Source: Octadecabacter sp. SW4
GTDB taxonomy: Bacteria; Pseudomonadota; Alphaproteobacteria; Rhodobacterales; Rhodobacteraceae
Reading direction: 5' to 3'
DNA: 64,000 nt
NCBI RefSeq assembly: GCF_008065155.1
Contig: NZ_CP042819.1
Span: 558,001-622,000, forward strand
Of this stretch, positions 28,637 to 38,048 are shown piece after piece (position 1 is the stretch's first letter; each line of letters starts with the position of its first letter). Below the pieces are notes generated by a model that worked only from the letters and a program-made list of their open reading frames with translations, was not told where the DNA came from and searched no databases. The position numbers and the translations under genes were made by a program.

Positions 28637-29020
28637 ATGGCCGATGTGAACCCTGGCAACCGCCCGCTTTCGCCGCATCTGACGATCTATCGCCCACAAC
28701 TGACGTCGATGACCTCGATCCTGACACGGATCACCGGCAACGCGCTGATCGTTGGGGCGCTGCTGGTGGTCTGGTGGTTCATCGCCGCCGCCACGGGCGA
28801 GGCCGCGTTCAACCGCGCCAACGCCGTGATCACAAGCTGGTTCGGCGATCTTGTCATGCTCGGGTCTGTCTTTGCGATCTGGTATCACCTGCTTGCCGGT
28901 ATCCGGCACCTGATCTGGGACACCGGCCGGATGCTCGAGATCGGCAAGGCGGAACTGCTGGGGCAGATCATCATCATCGTGTCGGTCTTGCTGACCGTTT
29001 TCACCATCATCGTGCTGTAA
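28637..29020 (+). CDS. sdhC: Succinate dehydrogenase cytochrome b556 subunit
   Basis: The protein has 127 residues with three transmembrane helices. The N-terminal RPLSPHLTIYRPQLTSMTSILTR is the family signature, and the likely haem ligand is in WYHLLAGIRHLIWD. It anchors SdhAB to the inner membrane and takes part in quinone reduction. AAGGAG precedes the ATG. It is the first gene of the sdhC-D-A-x-x-x-sdhB operon. Confidence 0.96.
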   Translation: MADVNPGNRPLSPHLTIYRPQLTSMTSILTRITGNALIVGALLVVWWFIAAATGEAAFNRANAVITSWFGDLVMLGSVFAIWYHLLAGIRHLIWDTGRMLEIGKAELLGQIIIIVSVLLTVFTIIVL

Positions 29021-29030
29021 GGGGGCCATC

Positions 29031-29402
29031 ATGAGATTTCTTACCGATCGCAAACGCGCCGCTGGTCTTGGGTCTGCAAAAACCGGGACCGAACACCATT
29101 GGCATATGATGGTCACCTCTGTCGCGCTTGTTGGGTTGATCCCGCTGTTTGTCTTTACCTTTGGCTATATCCTTGGCGCGCCCTATGACGACGTAATCGC
29201 CTATTACCAGCGGCCATTCCCTGCCATAATCGGCATCCTGACGCTGCTGGTTGGTTTCCTGCATTTCCGCGGGGGTGTTCAAACCCTGATCGAGGACTAC
29301 GTTCACGGGTTCGCGCGCAAGGCCCTGATCATCGCGATGATCTGCCTGTCCTATACCGCCGCCGCCGTTGGTATTTTCGCCATCGTGCGCATCGCACTTT
29401 AA
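29031..29402 (+). CDS. sdhD: Succinate dehydrogenase membrane anchor subunit
   Basis: The protein has 123 residues with three transmembrane helices. Features typical of alphaproteobacterial SdhD are the N-terminal [22 protein letters not shown], and [16 protein letters not shown], which carries a haem- or quinone-site histidine. It starts 10 bases after sdhC. Confidence 0.94.
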   Translation: MRFLTDRKRAAGLGSAKTGTEHHWHMMVTSVALVGLIPLFVFTFGYILGAPYDDVIAYYQRPFPAIIGILTLLVGFLHFRGGVQTLIEDYVHGFARKALIIAMICLSYTAAAVGIFAIVRIAL

Positions 29403-29421
29403 TTCGCCGGAGCGTTTGAAA

Positions 29422-31227
29422 ATGGCTGAATACGAATACGAGACCCATGAATATGACGTTGTGGTTGTCGGGGCCGGAGGCGCAGGTTTGCGCGCGACCC
29501 TTGGCATGGCCGAACAGGGGTTGCGCACGGCCTGCGTGACCAAGGTGTTCCCGACACGGTCCCACACGGTTGCTGCGCAGGGTGGCATCGCCGCGTCCCT
29601 GTCCAACATGGGGCCAGATCACTGGCAATGGCATATGTATGATACCGTCAAGGGCTCCGACTGGCTGGGCGATACGGATGCGATGGAATATCTGGCCCGC
29701 GAAGCCCCCAAGGCGGTCTATGAGCTGGAGCACTACGGCGTGCCGTTTTCGCGCACCGAAGAGGGCAAGATTTATCAGCGCCCCTTTGGTGGCCACACGA
29801 CCGAATTTGGCGAAGGCCCCGCCGTGCAGCGCACCTGTGCCGCCGCCGACCGCACCGGCCACGCCATTCTGCACACGCTTTATGGCCAGTCGCTGAAACA
29901 GCAGGCCGAATTTTTCATCGAATATTTCGCCATTGATCTGATCATGTCCGATGATGGCCAGTGTCAGGGTGTCGTCTGCTGGAAGCTGGATGATGGCACC
30001 ATGCATGTCTTTAACGCCAAGATGGTCGTGCTGGCCACGGGCGGCTATGGCCGCGCCTATTTCAGCGCCACATCGGCCCATACCTGCACCGGTGACGGTG
30101 GTGGCATGATCGCACGCGCGGGATTGCCGCTTCAGGATATGGAATTCGTGCAGTTCCACCCCACCGGCATTTATGGTGCCGGTTGCCTGATTACCGAAGG
30201 CGCACGCGGTGAAGGCGGGTATCTGACCAATTCCGAGGGCGAACGGTTCATGGAGCGCTATGCGCCCAACTACAAGGACCTGGCCCCGCGCGATTATGTG
30301 TCGCGCTGCATGACGATGGAAATCCGCGAGGGGCGCGGCGTGGGGGCGAATGGCGATCATATTCACCTCAACCTCAATCACCTGCCACCCGAGGCGTTGA
30401 ACCTGCGTTTGCCCGGCATTTCCGAAAGCGCCAAGATTTTCGCAGGCGTCGATGTCACCAAAGAACCGATCCCCGTGCTGCCGACCGTGCATTACAACAT
30501 GGGCGGTATTCCGACGAATTATCACGGCGAGGTTCTGAACCCGACCGCCAAAGACCCCAACGCCGTTGTGCCCGGCTTGATGGCGGTGGGCGAGGCGGGC
30601 TGTGCCTCGGTTCACGGGGCGAACCGCCTGGGATCGAACAGCCTGATTGACCTGGTGGTCTTTGGCCGTGCTGCTGCGATCCGTGCGGGCACGACTGTCG
30701 ATGCCGATGCGCCCAACCCGACCCTGAACAAGGCCAGCGTTGATGCGGCCTTTGACCGCTTCGATGGGTTGCGCCATGCCGATGGGAATGTCGCAACCGC
30801 CGATCTGCGCCTTGAAATGCAAAAGGCGATGCAGGCCGATGCAGCCGTGTTCCGCACCGACAAGACCCTGAAAGAAGGGGTCAAGAAGATGACCGCGATT
30901 GCGGGCAAGATGGATGATATCAAGGTCACCGATCGTTCGCTCGTCTGGAACTCTGATCTGATGGAAACATTGGAATTGACCAACCTGATGCCCAACGCGC
31001 TGGCGACAATCGTCGGGGCCGAGGCGCGCAAGGAAAGCCGTGGTGCCCATGCCCACGAGGATTACCCGACCCGCGACGATGAAAAATGGCGCGTTCACAC
31101 GATTAGCCGGATTGACGGCGCGAAGGTCAAGCTGACCCACCGCCCCGTGATCACCAAACCACTGACCACCGAAAAGCAGGGCGGCATCAGCCAGAAAAAG
31201 ATCGCCCCGAAAGAACGGACATTCTGA
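29422..31227 (+). CDS. sdhA: Succinate dehydrogenase flavoprotein subunit
   Basis: The protein has 601 residues from [20 protein letters not shown] (29422). It has the FAD-binding [12 protein letters not shown], the covalent-flavin histidine in [10 protein letters not shown], the active-site region [21 protein letters not shown], and [18 protein letters not shown] at the end. It oxidises succinate to fumarate. A 640-codon open frame on the opposite strand is a codon-bias shadow. Its stop overlaps the next start by one base (TGATG). Confidence 0.98.
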   Translation: MAEYEYETHEYDVVVVGAGGAGLRATLGMAEQGLRTACVTKVFPTRSHTVAAQGGIAASLSNMGPDHWQWHMYDTVKGSDWLGDTDAMEYLAREAPKAVYELEHYGVPFSRTEEGKIYQRPFGGHTTEFGEGPAVQRTCAAADRTGHAILHTLYGQSLKQQAEFFIEYFAIDLIMSDDGQCQGVVCWKLDDGTMHVFNAKMVVLATGGYGRAYFSATSAHTCTGDGGGMIARAGLPLQDMEFVQFHPTGIYGAGCLITEGARGEGGYLTNSEGERFMERYAPNYKDLAPRDYVSRCMTMEIREGRGVGANGDHIHLNLNHLPPEALNLRLPGISESAKIFAGVDVTKEPIPVLPTVHYNMGGIPTNYHGEVLNPTAKDPNAVVPGLMAVGEAGCASVHGANRLGSNSLIDLVVFGRAAAIRAGTTVDADAPNPTLNKASVDAAFDRFDGLRHADGNVATADLRLEMQKAMQADAAVFRTDKTLKEGVKKMTAIAGKMDDIKVTDRSLVWNSDLMETLELTNLMPNALATIVGAEARKESRGAHAHEDYPTRDDEKWRVHTISRIDGAKVKLTHRPVITKPLTTEKQGGISQKKIAPKERTF

Positions 31228-31514
31228 TGCGGATCGCGTTGTTCCTGCCACTAGCCGTGTTGGCCGCCTGCGGCCCGCAACCGCCGATCGATCCGCTGCG
31301 GGCGGCGGAAATCTGCGAGGATCGTGCCCGCGCAGCCCAAGGCCCTACTGGCAGCGTGACAGTTGGCGTAAACTCGAACACAGGCCCAAACACCGATGTT
31401 GAAATCGGGCTCAGCAGCGACTTTCTGGCGGGGCGTGACCCGCTTGAAGTCTATCGGTCCTGTGTCGTTGAAAAGACAGGTGCCGAACCTGTCCGCCAAC
31501 CCAACCTGCGATAA
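31227..31514 (+). CDS. Putative small lipoprotein in the sdh operon
   Basis: The protein has 95 residues. The signal [16 protein letters not shown] has a clear LAAC lipobox, so the mature protein should be lipid-anchored. The remainder (ICEDRARAAQGPTGSVTVGVNSN and on) belongs to no family I can name. It starts on the last base of the sdhA stop, so it is translated with sdhA. Confidence 0.75.
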   Translation: MRIALFLPLAVLAACGPQPPIDPLRAAEICEDRARAAQGPTGSVTVGVNSNTGPNTDVEIGLSSDFLAGRDPLEVYRSCVVEKTGAEPVRQPNLR

Positions 31515-31526
31515 AGGGAACACATC

Positions 31527-31835
31527 ATGAAGACACCCATCATCCTTGCTACCGTCGCCCTGACTGCAGTGACTGCCTGTGATGTCGCACTCGGCCCGGA
31601 CCCCGCGCGCGAAGCCGCCAAATCTGTCGTGCGCCCGATCGTAGCCGAAACCGTGTCCGGCCCCGCCGGCGTGGTGCTGACCGATTGCATCATCGACAAC
31701 GCCAGCGATACTGAACTTTTCAATCTGGCGGGCGCTGCGGTCACCGGTGTTGAACCCAACACCATCACGCTTGTGTCCAACATCCTGCAACGGCCCGAGA
31801 CCATCGCCTGCGCCACCTCCGGCCTTGCCGGATGA
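31527..31835 (+). CDS. Putative small lipoprotein or secreted protein in the sdh operon
   Basis: The protein has 102 residues. MKTPIILATVALTAVTACD gives a signal with a VTAC lipobox-like end. The mature part has two further cysteines that could form a disulfide. No function is recognised. A good AAAGGGAA ribosome-binding site precedes it, and it overlaps the methyltransferase start by 4 bases. Confidence 0.72.
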   Translation: MKTPIILATVALTAVTACDVALGPDPAREAAKSVVRPIVAETVSGPAGVVLTDCIIDNASDTELFNLAGAAVTGVEPNTITLVSNILQRPETIACATSGLAG

Positions 31836-32620
31836 CCAAACAGCCCAAGTCATCGATGCCTGCAAAGGGCGCGCCGGTCGATCAGACCGCGCGCCATCAG
31901 GACAAGATCGACAAATGGGCGCAAGTGCAGATCAACCGTTTTCGCAAGGCCGTCAAAGGCGTGCATCCGCGCAGCTGCCCGATCTGCGGCTACTACGGCA
32001 GCTTTGTCGCCTTTGGTCAGCCACCACGCTATGATGCGCGCTGTGGCAGTTGCGGATCACTGGAACGCCATCGCCTGTTCGTTCTTTATTGTGATCGCAC
32101 GGGTTTTTTCGGACCCGACCACAGCGTCTTGCATTTCGCACCAGAACATCTGCTGTCGCTGCGCATCAAGGATGTGGTGGCGCGTTACGAAACAGCGGAC
32201 CTGAGCGAAAGCCGCAATGTGACCCACCGTATCAATATCGAGGACACGGGCCTGCCGGACGCCGGTTACGACCGGATCGTGTGCAATCACGTGCTGGAAC
32301 ACGTTGATGACACAGCGGCGCTGGGCGAATTTTTCCGCCTGCTGAAACCCGGTGGCCGCGCGATCCTGTCCACGCCGATCTGCGAAGGCTGGGCCGAAAC
32401 ATACGAAAACGATGCCGTGGAGACCTCGCAGGATCGGTTCGTGCATTTCGGACAGGCCGACCATGTCCGTTTCTATGGCCGTGACCTGCGTGACCGTATC
32501 CGCGCCGCCGGTTTTGATCTGGAAGAATTTACCGCCCAAGAGCCTGATGTGCTGACCCACGGTCTGATGCGCGGCGAAACCCTTTTTATCGTGACACGCC
32601 CCGCAGGGGCCACCAAATGA
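31832..32620 (+). CDS. Zinc-ribbon class I SAM-dependent methyltransferase
   Basis: The protein has 262 residues. An N-terminal four-cysteine ribbon (C49, C52, C71, C74) and SLERHRLF precede a methyltransferase core with a [14 protein letters not shown] motif and [14 protein letters not shown]. This arrangement resembles methyltransferases that act on glycans or small cell-surface precursors, but the substrate is not identifiable. It is encoded between sdhA and sdhB with an ATGA overlap to the preceding lipoprotein gene, so it is co-expressed with succinate dehydrogenase. Confidence 0.82.
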   Translation: MTKQPKSSMPAKGAPVDQTARHQDKIDKWAQVQINRFRKAVKGVHPRSCPICGYYGSFVAFGQPPRYDARCGSCGSLERHRLFVLYCDRTGFFGPDHSVLHFAPEHLLSLRIKDVVARYETADLSESRNVTHRINIEDTGLPDAGYDRIVCNHVLEHVDDTAALGEFFRLLKPGGRAILSTPICEGWAETYENDAVETSQDRFVHFGQADHVRFYGRDLRDRIRAAGFDLEEFTAQEPDVLTHGLMRGETLFIVTRPAGATK

Positions 32621-32642
32621 CCCCAACAGGAGCCTGACCCCA

Positions 32643-33422
32643 ATGGTTGAATTTACGCTTCCCAAAAATTCCCGCATGACCAGCGGCAAGACATGGCCCA
32701 AACCTGCGGGTGCCAAGAACCTGCGCAAGGTGCAGATTTACCGCTGGAACCCCGATGACGGGCAAAACCCGCGTCTGGATACCTATTTTGTCGATATGGA
32801 CGACTGTGGCCCGATGGTTCTGGACGCGCTGATCAAGATCAAGAACGAGATTGATCCCACACTCACGTTCCGCCGGTCCTGCCGCGAAGGGATTTGCGGT
32901 TCTTGCGCGATGAACATCGACGGCATCAACACGCTGGCCTGCATCTATGGCATGGACGAGGTGAAGGGCGATGTGAAAATCTATCCGCTGCCGCACATGC
33001 CCGTGGTCAAGGATTTGATCCCGGATCTGACGCATTTCTATGCCCAGCACGCCAGCATCATGCCCTGGCTGGAAACCAAGACCAACCGCCCCGCCAAGGA
33101 ATGGAAACAGTCGATCAAGGACCGCGAAAAGCTGGACGGCCTGTATGAATGTGTGATGTGCGCCTGTTGTTCCACATCCTGTCCGTCCTATTGGTGGAAC
33201 AGTGATCGCTACCTTGGGCCGGCCGCGCTGCTGCATGCCTACCGCTGGATCATCGACAGCCGCGACGAGGCCACGGGCGAGCGTCTGGACGATCTGGAAG
33301 ACCCGTTCAAGCTTTATCGCTGCCACACGATCATGAACTGCACCAAGACCTGCCCAAAGGGTCTGAACCCGGCCAAGGCCATCGCCAATATCAAAAAGAT
33401 GATGGTCGAACGGGTGGTCTAG
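32643..33422 (+). CDS. sdhB: Succinate dehydrogenase iron-sulfur subunit
   Basis: The protein has 259 residues. The [2Fe-2S] ligands are in [15 protein letters not shown] with a later C; the [4Fe-4S] and [3Fe-4S] ligands are in [16 protein letters not shown] and [11 protein letters not shown]. It passes electrons from SdhA to the membrane subunits. It is separated from sdhA by three other genes. It is convergent with iolG; the hairpin at 33464-33490 lies between. Confidence 0.98.
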   Translation: MVEFTLPKNSRMTSGKTWPKPAGAKNLRKVQIYRWNPDDGQNPRLDTYFVDMDDCGPMVLDALIKIKNEIDPTLTFRRSCREGICGSCAMNIDGINTLACIYGMDEVKGDVKIYPLPHMPVVKDLIPDLTHFYAQHASIMPWLETKTNRPAKEWKQSIKDREKLDGLYECVMCACCSTSCPSYWWNSDRYLGPAALLHAYRWIIDSRDEATGERLDDLEDPFKLYRCHTIMNCTKTCPKGLNPAKAIANIKKMMVERVV

Positions 33423-33463
33423 GTCACTGCGACACCGGTCAAAAACGCAGCGATTGCATCAAC

Positions 33464-33490
33464 GCCCGCGCCGATGATGCGGGCGCGGGC
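33464..33490. terminator. GC-rich hairpin between convergent sdhB and iolG
   Basis: A perfect 9-base stem (GCCCGCGCC 33464-33472 / GGCGCGGGC 33482-33490) with a 9-base loop lies in the 114-base gap between two convergent genes. No T run on either side, so it may work as a Rho-assisted or bidirectional transcript end. Confidence 0.5.
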
Positions 33491-33536
33491 CTATTCGTCG
33501 GGGTGGTGGCGCTTGCGCAAGCTGGGCAAACGATCC

Positions 33537-34523
33537 TTAGACCATTACTGCCTTGCCAGTTTCCAATGACGCTTGTGCGGCGTCCGCCAGCACCTGCGCG
33601 CGTAGCCCGTCGGTGATTGACGGGGTCATCGGCGCGCCGGACGCAAGAGTGGCGACAAAATGGGCAAGTTCGGACATATAGGCCGCCTCGTAGCGTTCCA
33701 GAAAGAAATGCTGCGTCGGTGCCGTTTGAAACCCGGCCTGGGTGGCGATCTCGATGGTATGTTCGCGCTGGTTTTCGGCGCGCAACATGCCCTTGGCCCC
33801 GTGCACCTCGATCCGCTGGTCATAGCCATAGGTCGCGCGCCGGGAATTGCTGATCTGGCAGATTTTGCCGCTGGCCGTGGTAAGGACCACCGCCGCCGTG
33901 TCAACATCACCTGCCGCGCCGATGTCGGGGTCTACAAGCGCTGCACCCACCGCAAAGACAGTGACGGGTTCTTCACCCAGCAGGAACCGCGCCATATCAA
34001 AGTCATGGATCATCATATCGCGAAACAGTCCGCCCGAGGATTTGATGTAGCTGACCGGTGGCGGCGCGGGGTCGCGCGACAGGATCGTGACAATTTCCAC
34101 GGCACCAATGTCGCCTGCCGCGATACGCCCCTGCAGGTGGGCAAAACTGGGATCAAAGCGGCGGTTAAAGGCGGTCATAAAGGATGTCTTGTTTGCCTCT
34201 ACCACGGCGATGCACGCGCGGATGCGATCGGCGGACATATCGACGGGTTTTTCGCAAAAGATCGCTTTGCCCGCCTTTGCGGCGGCGTGGATGATATCGT
34301 AATGCGTGTCGGTCGGCGTGCCGATCACCACAGCGTCAATATCGGGATTGGCAATGATGTCATCGGTGGTTTGCACCGCCGCACCGGTCTTGGCGGCGAG
34401 CGCCTGCGCTGCATCGGGAAAGAAATCCGACACGGCGACCAGGGCGGCATTGTCCAAACGCATGATCGTCGCTGCATGGACCTGGCCGATCCGTCCGCTT
34501 CCGAGAATACCGATTTTAATCAT
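33537..34523 (-). CDS. iolG: Inositol 2-dehydrogenase (Gfo/Idh/MocA family)
   Basis: The protein has 328 residues from MIKIGILGSGRIGQVHA (34523). It has an N-terminal Rossmann fold, the catalytic lysine in FCEKPVD, and the SGGLFRDMMIHDFDMARFLL active-site block typical of myo-inositol dehydrogenase. It oxidises myo-inositol to scyllo-inosose with NAD+. It is the last gene of the minus-strand iol operon, 4 bases after the aldolase gene. The operon probably runs from iolD under the LacI-type operator at 39988. Confidence 0.88.
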   Translation of the reverse strand: MIKIGILGSGRIGQVHAATIMRLDNAALVAVSDFFPDAAQALAAKTGAAVQTTDDIIANPDIDAVVIGTPTDTHYDIIHAAAKAGKAIFCEKPVDMSADRIRACIAVVEANKTSFMTAFNRRFDPSFAHLQGRIAAGDIGAVEIVTILSRDPAPPPVSYIKSSGGLFRDMMIHDFDMARFLLGEEPVTVFAVGAALVDPDIGAAGDVDTAAVVLTTASGKICQISNSRRATYGYDQRIEVHGAKGMLRAENQREHTIEIATQAGFQTAPTQHFFLERYEAAYMSELAHFVATLASGAPMTPSITDGLRAQVLADAAQASLETGKAVMV

Positions 34524-34527
34524 GGGG

Positions 34528-35367
34528 TTACCTTTGGGTTTTGGCACGAAAGGCACCCAAGACGGTGCGGGTCGCGTCCACAAGCGGGTCGTGGGTGTCT
34601 TTCAGAATCTGCACGCGATCAAACCTGTCGGGGTCGCTGTTCACAGCTTCGCGCAGGGCCGCGCCAAAGGCCATTCGCAGTTCGGTGCCGATGTTGAATT
34701 TGCAGATGTTGGAGGTTTGGGCCAACTGGCTACGCTGCGCCATCGGCACGCCTGATCCGCCGTGGATCACCAGCGGGATATCGGTCACGGCCTCGATCGC
34801 GCGGATGCGCGCGACGTCAAGCCCGCCCTCCTTGTCCTGCTGCAAGTGGACGTTGCCGACCGAAATCGCCATCGCGTCCACACCGGAGTCCCGTGCGAAA
34901 ATGGCGGCCTCGCGCGGGTCCGTTCCGGCCGATTTTTCACCCGCTGCATAGCCGACAAAACCAATCTCGCCCTCGCAGGAAATGCCCGCCGCATGGGCCA
35001 TTTCGGCGATGGCCGCAGTTTCGTCGATGTTCTGCTGCAGGGGTTTGCGCGACCCGTCATACATAAGCGAAGTAAAGCCGGACTCCAGCGCCTCGCGGCA
35101 TTCCTCAAAGGTATAGCCGTGATCAAGGTGGGCAACGACAGGCACGCTGGCGTTTTCGGCCAGATAACGGAACATTTTGCCCAAGATCGGCAGGGGCGTA
35201 TGCGCGCGGCACGACGGCCCCGCCTGCAAGATCACGGGGCAGTTTTCAGCTTCGGCGGCGGCGACATAGGCGCGCATGTCTTCCCAGCCCAGCGTGACCA
35301 GCCCCGCCACCGCATAGCCGCCCTTGCGCGCGGGCTGTAACACCTCTGCCAGCGTTGCAAGGCTCAC
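34528..35367 (-). CDS. Class II ketose-bisphosphate aldolase (IolJ-like)
   Basis: The protein has 279 residues. Zinc ligands are in VVAHLDHGYTF and at the VIHGGSGVP loop; YDGSRKPLQQNI and GEIGFVGYAAGE are class II (FbaA/KbaY) features. In this context the likely substrate is 2-deoxy-5-keto-gluconate 6-phosphate, the product of IolC, yielding malonate semialdehyde and DHAP. Many alphaproteobacteria instead carry an IolC fused to a DUF2090 domain; here IolC is short and this separate aldolase sits two genes away. It overlaps iolB by 4 bases. Confidence 0.82.
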   Translation of the reverse strand: MSLATLAEVLQPARKGGYAVAGLVTLGWEDMRAYVAAAEAENCPVILQAGPSCRAHTPLPILGKMFRYLAENASVPVVAHLDHGYTFEECREALESGFTSLMYDGSRKPLQQNIDETAAIAEMAHAAGISCEGEIGFVGYAAGEKSAGTDPREAAIFARDSGVDAMAISVGNVHLQQDKEGGLDVARIRAIEAVTDIPLVIHGGSGVPMAQRSQLAQTSNICKFNIGTELRMAFGAALREAVNSDPDRFDRVQILKDTHDPLVDATRTVLGAFRAKTQR

Positions 35368-36218
35368 TTGAATTTCGCGATCATGTCTTTGATGCCCGGG
35401 ATCGTTTCAACCTGATACGCATGTGTCGGCTGGAAAAACTGCACCAGACTGCGTTGGCTTAGTCCGCCAAGGATCGTGAAATAATACATCTCGTAGCCCG
35501 GCATCACGGCGCAGGGATGATAGCCGCTGTCCAGCATGATGGTGGAGCCATCCATCAGTTGATAGGCGTCCCCGGGTTTGCCGTCTTCGCGCTCGATGAT
35601 CTGGACGCCGGACCCGTGATTGGGCCTGAAGCGAAAGTTATAGGTCTCGTCGTGGCGTGTCTCGATGATGTTGCCATCCGCGTCCTTGCGGTCGGTATCA
35701 TGCTTGTGGGCCGGGAACCCCGACCAGCCGCCCTGGCCAACGGTAAACAGTTCGGAGACCAGCAAGCGCCCGACCTTGTCGTGATATTTGGTGCCAAGGA
35801 TGTGTTTGATCTTGCGATGCGTCTTGGTGTCGTCGCTGCCGTATTGCACCACGTCCAGTTCGGCAACGCGCACATCGAACGGGTCCAGCACCTTGTTGTA
35901 TTTCGCACCGGCGATGAAGGTTTCCGTATCGCGTGTGGCAACAATCGTGGCCTTGGCCCCAACGGGAACATAAACCCCCTCGGGCTCGCCGTCCCAAACG
36001 TCGGTGGTGCGCTGACCCAGGGCGGGATATGTGACGCCCTCGACGTCCACATCAACCGTGCCCGTCGCGGGAACGACGCAGGTCTCGTAGCCGGGCACCT
36101 GATATTCAAACGCTTCACCCGCTTTCAGCTTGACGATATTAAAATAGTTCAGCGGCACAGTCGGATCGTCGGCGTCCACGATAGGTTTATTGTGGTTGTC
36201 GTGCGGTGCGATATGCAT
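35364..36218 (-). CDS. iolB: 5-Deoxy-glucuronate isomerase
   Basis: The protein has 284 residues from MHIAPHDNHNKPIVDADD (36218). The bicupin fold of IolB is visible: WSGFPAHKHD with metal-binding histidines, YNFRFRPNHGSGVQ, and the C-terminal MPGYEMYYFTILGGLSQRSL. It isomerises 5-deoxy-glucuronate to 5-dehydro-2-deoxygluconate in inositol catabolism. It lies 11 bases after iolC. Confidence 0.93.
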   Translation of the reverse strand: MHIAPHDNHNKPIVDADDPTVPLNYFNIVKLKAGEAFEYQVPGYETCVVPATGTVDVDVEGVTYPALGQRTTDVWDGEPEGVYVPVGAKATIVATRDTETFIAGAKYNKVLDPFDVRVAELDVVQYGSDDTKTHRKIKHILGTKYHDKVGRLLVSELFTVGQGGWSGFPAHKHDTDRKDADGNIIETRHDETYNFRFRPNHGSGVQIIEREDGKPGDAYQLMDGSTIMLDSGYHPCAVMPGYEMYYFTILGGLSQRSLVQFFQPTHAYQVETIPGIKDMIAKFK

Positions 36219-36228
36219 GGGACGTTCC

Positions 36229-37212
36229 TTAGGCTGTGTCGGTTGGGCCGGGATGGGCGGCGAGGAATTTTTCAAGGTCGGCAGGCATCGGCATGGCTGG
36301 CGCGCAGCCCGGTTTGGAGACAACGATCGCGGCGCAGGCCGAGCCGCGCAAGACGGCTGCTTTCAGGTCAAGACCGTCGGCAAGCCCGGTCAGAAAACCC
36401 GCCATGAAACTGTCACCTGCCCCCGTGGGTTTAAGGGCCGTGACGGGGTAGATGCCAGTGCGCAATTCGGCGCTGTTGTGGAATGTCACCGCGCCGCGTT
36501 CACCCATTTTGTAAACGACGATGCTGGCGCTGGTGGCGGCCAACTCGCGGGCCATATCCAGCCCCTTGGCCTTGTCGCCCGCCATAAAGCCGAACTCGTC
36601 ATCATTGCCGACAATCACATCCGACAAGCCACCGGCACGCGACAGTACCTCGGACGCGACCTGTGCGCTGGGCCAGCTATAGGGGCGGTAATCAATATCA
36701 AAGATGATCGGCAATCCGGCCGCGCGGGCCAGTTCGAATGCACGAAACGCCGCCGCCCGCGATGGTTCGGCGGCAAAGACCGTGCCGGCCGTGATCAGCG
36801 CGCCAAACTTGGAATAATCCACCGCTTCCACATCGGCCAGGGTCATTTCAAAGTCGGCCGCGCCGTTGCGGTAAATCACCGACTGGTGCCCCTGCACGCG
36901 GCTTTCATAAAGCGCCAGTGAATTGCGCGCCTCGCCGCCTACAGGCGTGACATAGGTGGACTCGACGCCGTAATGCGCCAGCTTGTTGACACAGAACCGC
37001 CCGACCGCATCGTCGGACACGCGGGTGACAAGGGCGGCGTGCCCGCCCAGTTTCACAATCCCTGCAGCAATATTGGCCGAGGACCCACCCATATCGGCGG
37101 TGAATGCATCCGCATCCTCGGTCGCGACGCCCGGGGCAGGAAACAGGTCCATGCCCACGCGGCCAACCACGACAAAGCTGTTGCGTTTTATTCCTGCGAG
37201 AACGTCGCTCAT
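36229..37212 (-). CDS. iolC: 5-Dehydro-2-deoxygluconokinase (PfkB family)
   Basis: The protein has 327 residues: only the PfkB kinase domain, with the N-terminal MGGSSANIAAGIVKLGGH and the C-terminal LKPTGAGDSFMAGFL anion-hole/catalytic motif (GAGD). It phosphorylates 5-dehydro-2-deoxygluconate. It lacks the C-terminal DUF2090 extension found in many proteobacterial IolC proteins, consistent with the separate aldolase gene in this operon. Its ATG overlaps the stop of the PhyH-like gene. Confidence 0.92.
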   Translation of the reverse strand: MSDVLAGIKRNSFVVVGRVGMDLFPAPGVATEDADAFTADMGGSSANIAAGIVKLGGHAALVTRVSDDAVGRFCVNKLAHYGVESTYVTPVGGEARNSLALYESRVQGHQSVIYRNGAADFEMTLADVEAVDYSKFGALITAGTVFAAEPSRAAAFRAFELARAAGLPIIFDIDYRPYSWPSAQVASEVLSRAGGLSDVIVGNDDEFGFMAGDKAKGLDMARELAATSASIVVYKMGERGAVTFHNSAELRTGIYPVTALKPTGAGDSFMAGFLTGLADGLDLKAAVLRGSACAAIVVSKPGCAPAMPMPADLEKFLAAHPGPTDTA

Positions 37213-38048
37213 GCCCGCCCCTCCGCATTGCCGGACTTGGCGGTGTCCAGCACTTCTGGATAGGGAAAATTCAGGCCGATCAACTGGCGAATGTCGTCGC
37301 TGGCGTCATCCAGAAAAGACGTGGGCAAAGCGGCAGGAATATCCTCCATCGGCTTGACCCATTTGGGCAGATACTGGATCAACACCGCGTTGCGGTCATG
37401 ATTGGCCCGGTTTGGCATCGCACAGTGCCAGAGCGCGCCAAAGAACAACGCCACATCGCCGGGTTCGCCTGTCATCTGCTCGCACCGTTCGTAAAAGCGG
37501 TCGTCGGGTGTGGGATAGCGCAGTTCGGTCTGACTGCCGGGAACAAAGCCCGTGGCACCGCTTTGGGCGGTGAACGGGTCGAGGATGATCGACACCTGTG
37601 CGTTCATCGGGAACGAGGCATTCAGGCCGACCGGATGGGTTTGCGGGGCATGAAAGTCCCAATAGGGGTAGTCCACATGCGGTTCCTGTCCGGGGCCACC
37701 CGGCAGAATACGGTTCGCGGCGATTGAACCCATAATGAATTCGGTGCCCAGAAACTTGCGCAGGATATTCATCAGCACCGGATGCGCCGCCAATTGCGAG
37801 AAAACCTCGCCCTTGGCCAACAGGTTCCAGACACGGCGTTGCAGGTTGATCTTGCCCTCAGCCTCGGCGGCGCCCTGAAAGTGGGTGGCCTTTTCGCTGT
37901 CCTGTTCGGAGTGCGCCATGATGATGGCGCGGGCCTCGGCGATCTGATCGGGGCGGAACAGGCCAGTGATCCGCACAGCCCCGTCCCCCTGCAATAACTC
38001 TGCAATAACTTTGTCGGGTTTTGCGGTTTTGGCGGTAAACGACTTCAT
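37209..38048 (-). CDS. Phytanoyl-CoA dioxygenase (PhyH) family Fe(II)/2-oxoglutarate oxygenase in the iol operon
   Basis: The protein has 279 residues from MKSFTAKTAKPDKVIAELL (38048). The facial-triad motif HVD (H124, D126), a distal WH at H208 and the 2-oxoglutarate-binding arginine in NHDRNAVLIQ (R219) are intact, so it is probably catalytic. It sits between iolD and iolC with a one- to four-base overlap on each side, so it is expressed with the inositol pathway, although no dioxygenase step is part of that pathway. It may unlock a modified inositol such as an O-methyl ether (inference). Confidence 0.85.
   Translation of the reverse strand: MKSFTAKTAKPDKVIAELLQGDGAVRITGLFRPDQIAEARAIIMAHSEQDSEKATHFQGAAEAEGKINLQRRVWNLLAKGEVFSQLAAHPVLMNILRKFLGTEFIMGSIAANRILPGGPGQEPHVDYPYWDFHAPQTHPVGLNASFPMNAQVSIILDPFTAQSGATGFVPGSQTELRYPTPDDRFYERCEQMTGEPGDVALFFGALWHCAMPNRANHDRNAVLIQYLPKWVKPMEDIPAALPTSFLDDASDDIRQLIGLNFPYPEVLDTAKSGNAEGRA

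Noticed and set aside
28826..28836. CGTGATCACAA within sdhC, and similar GTGATCAC cores near 4303 and 31147
   Set aside because: They are within coding sequence, unpaired and imperfect at the flanks; expected by chance at this frequency.
29329..31251. 640-codon open frame on the minus strand opposite sdhA
   Set aside because: It is a codon-bias shadow of sdhA; the antisense protein has no domain pattern and the sense gene is unmistakable.
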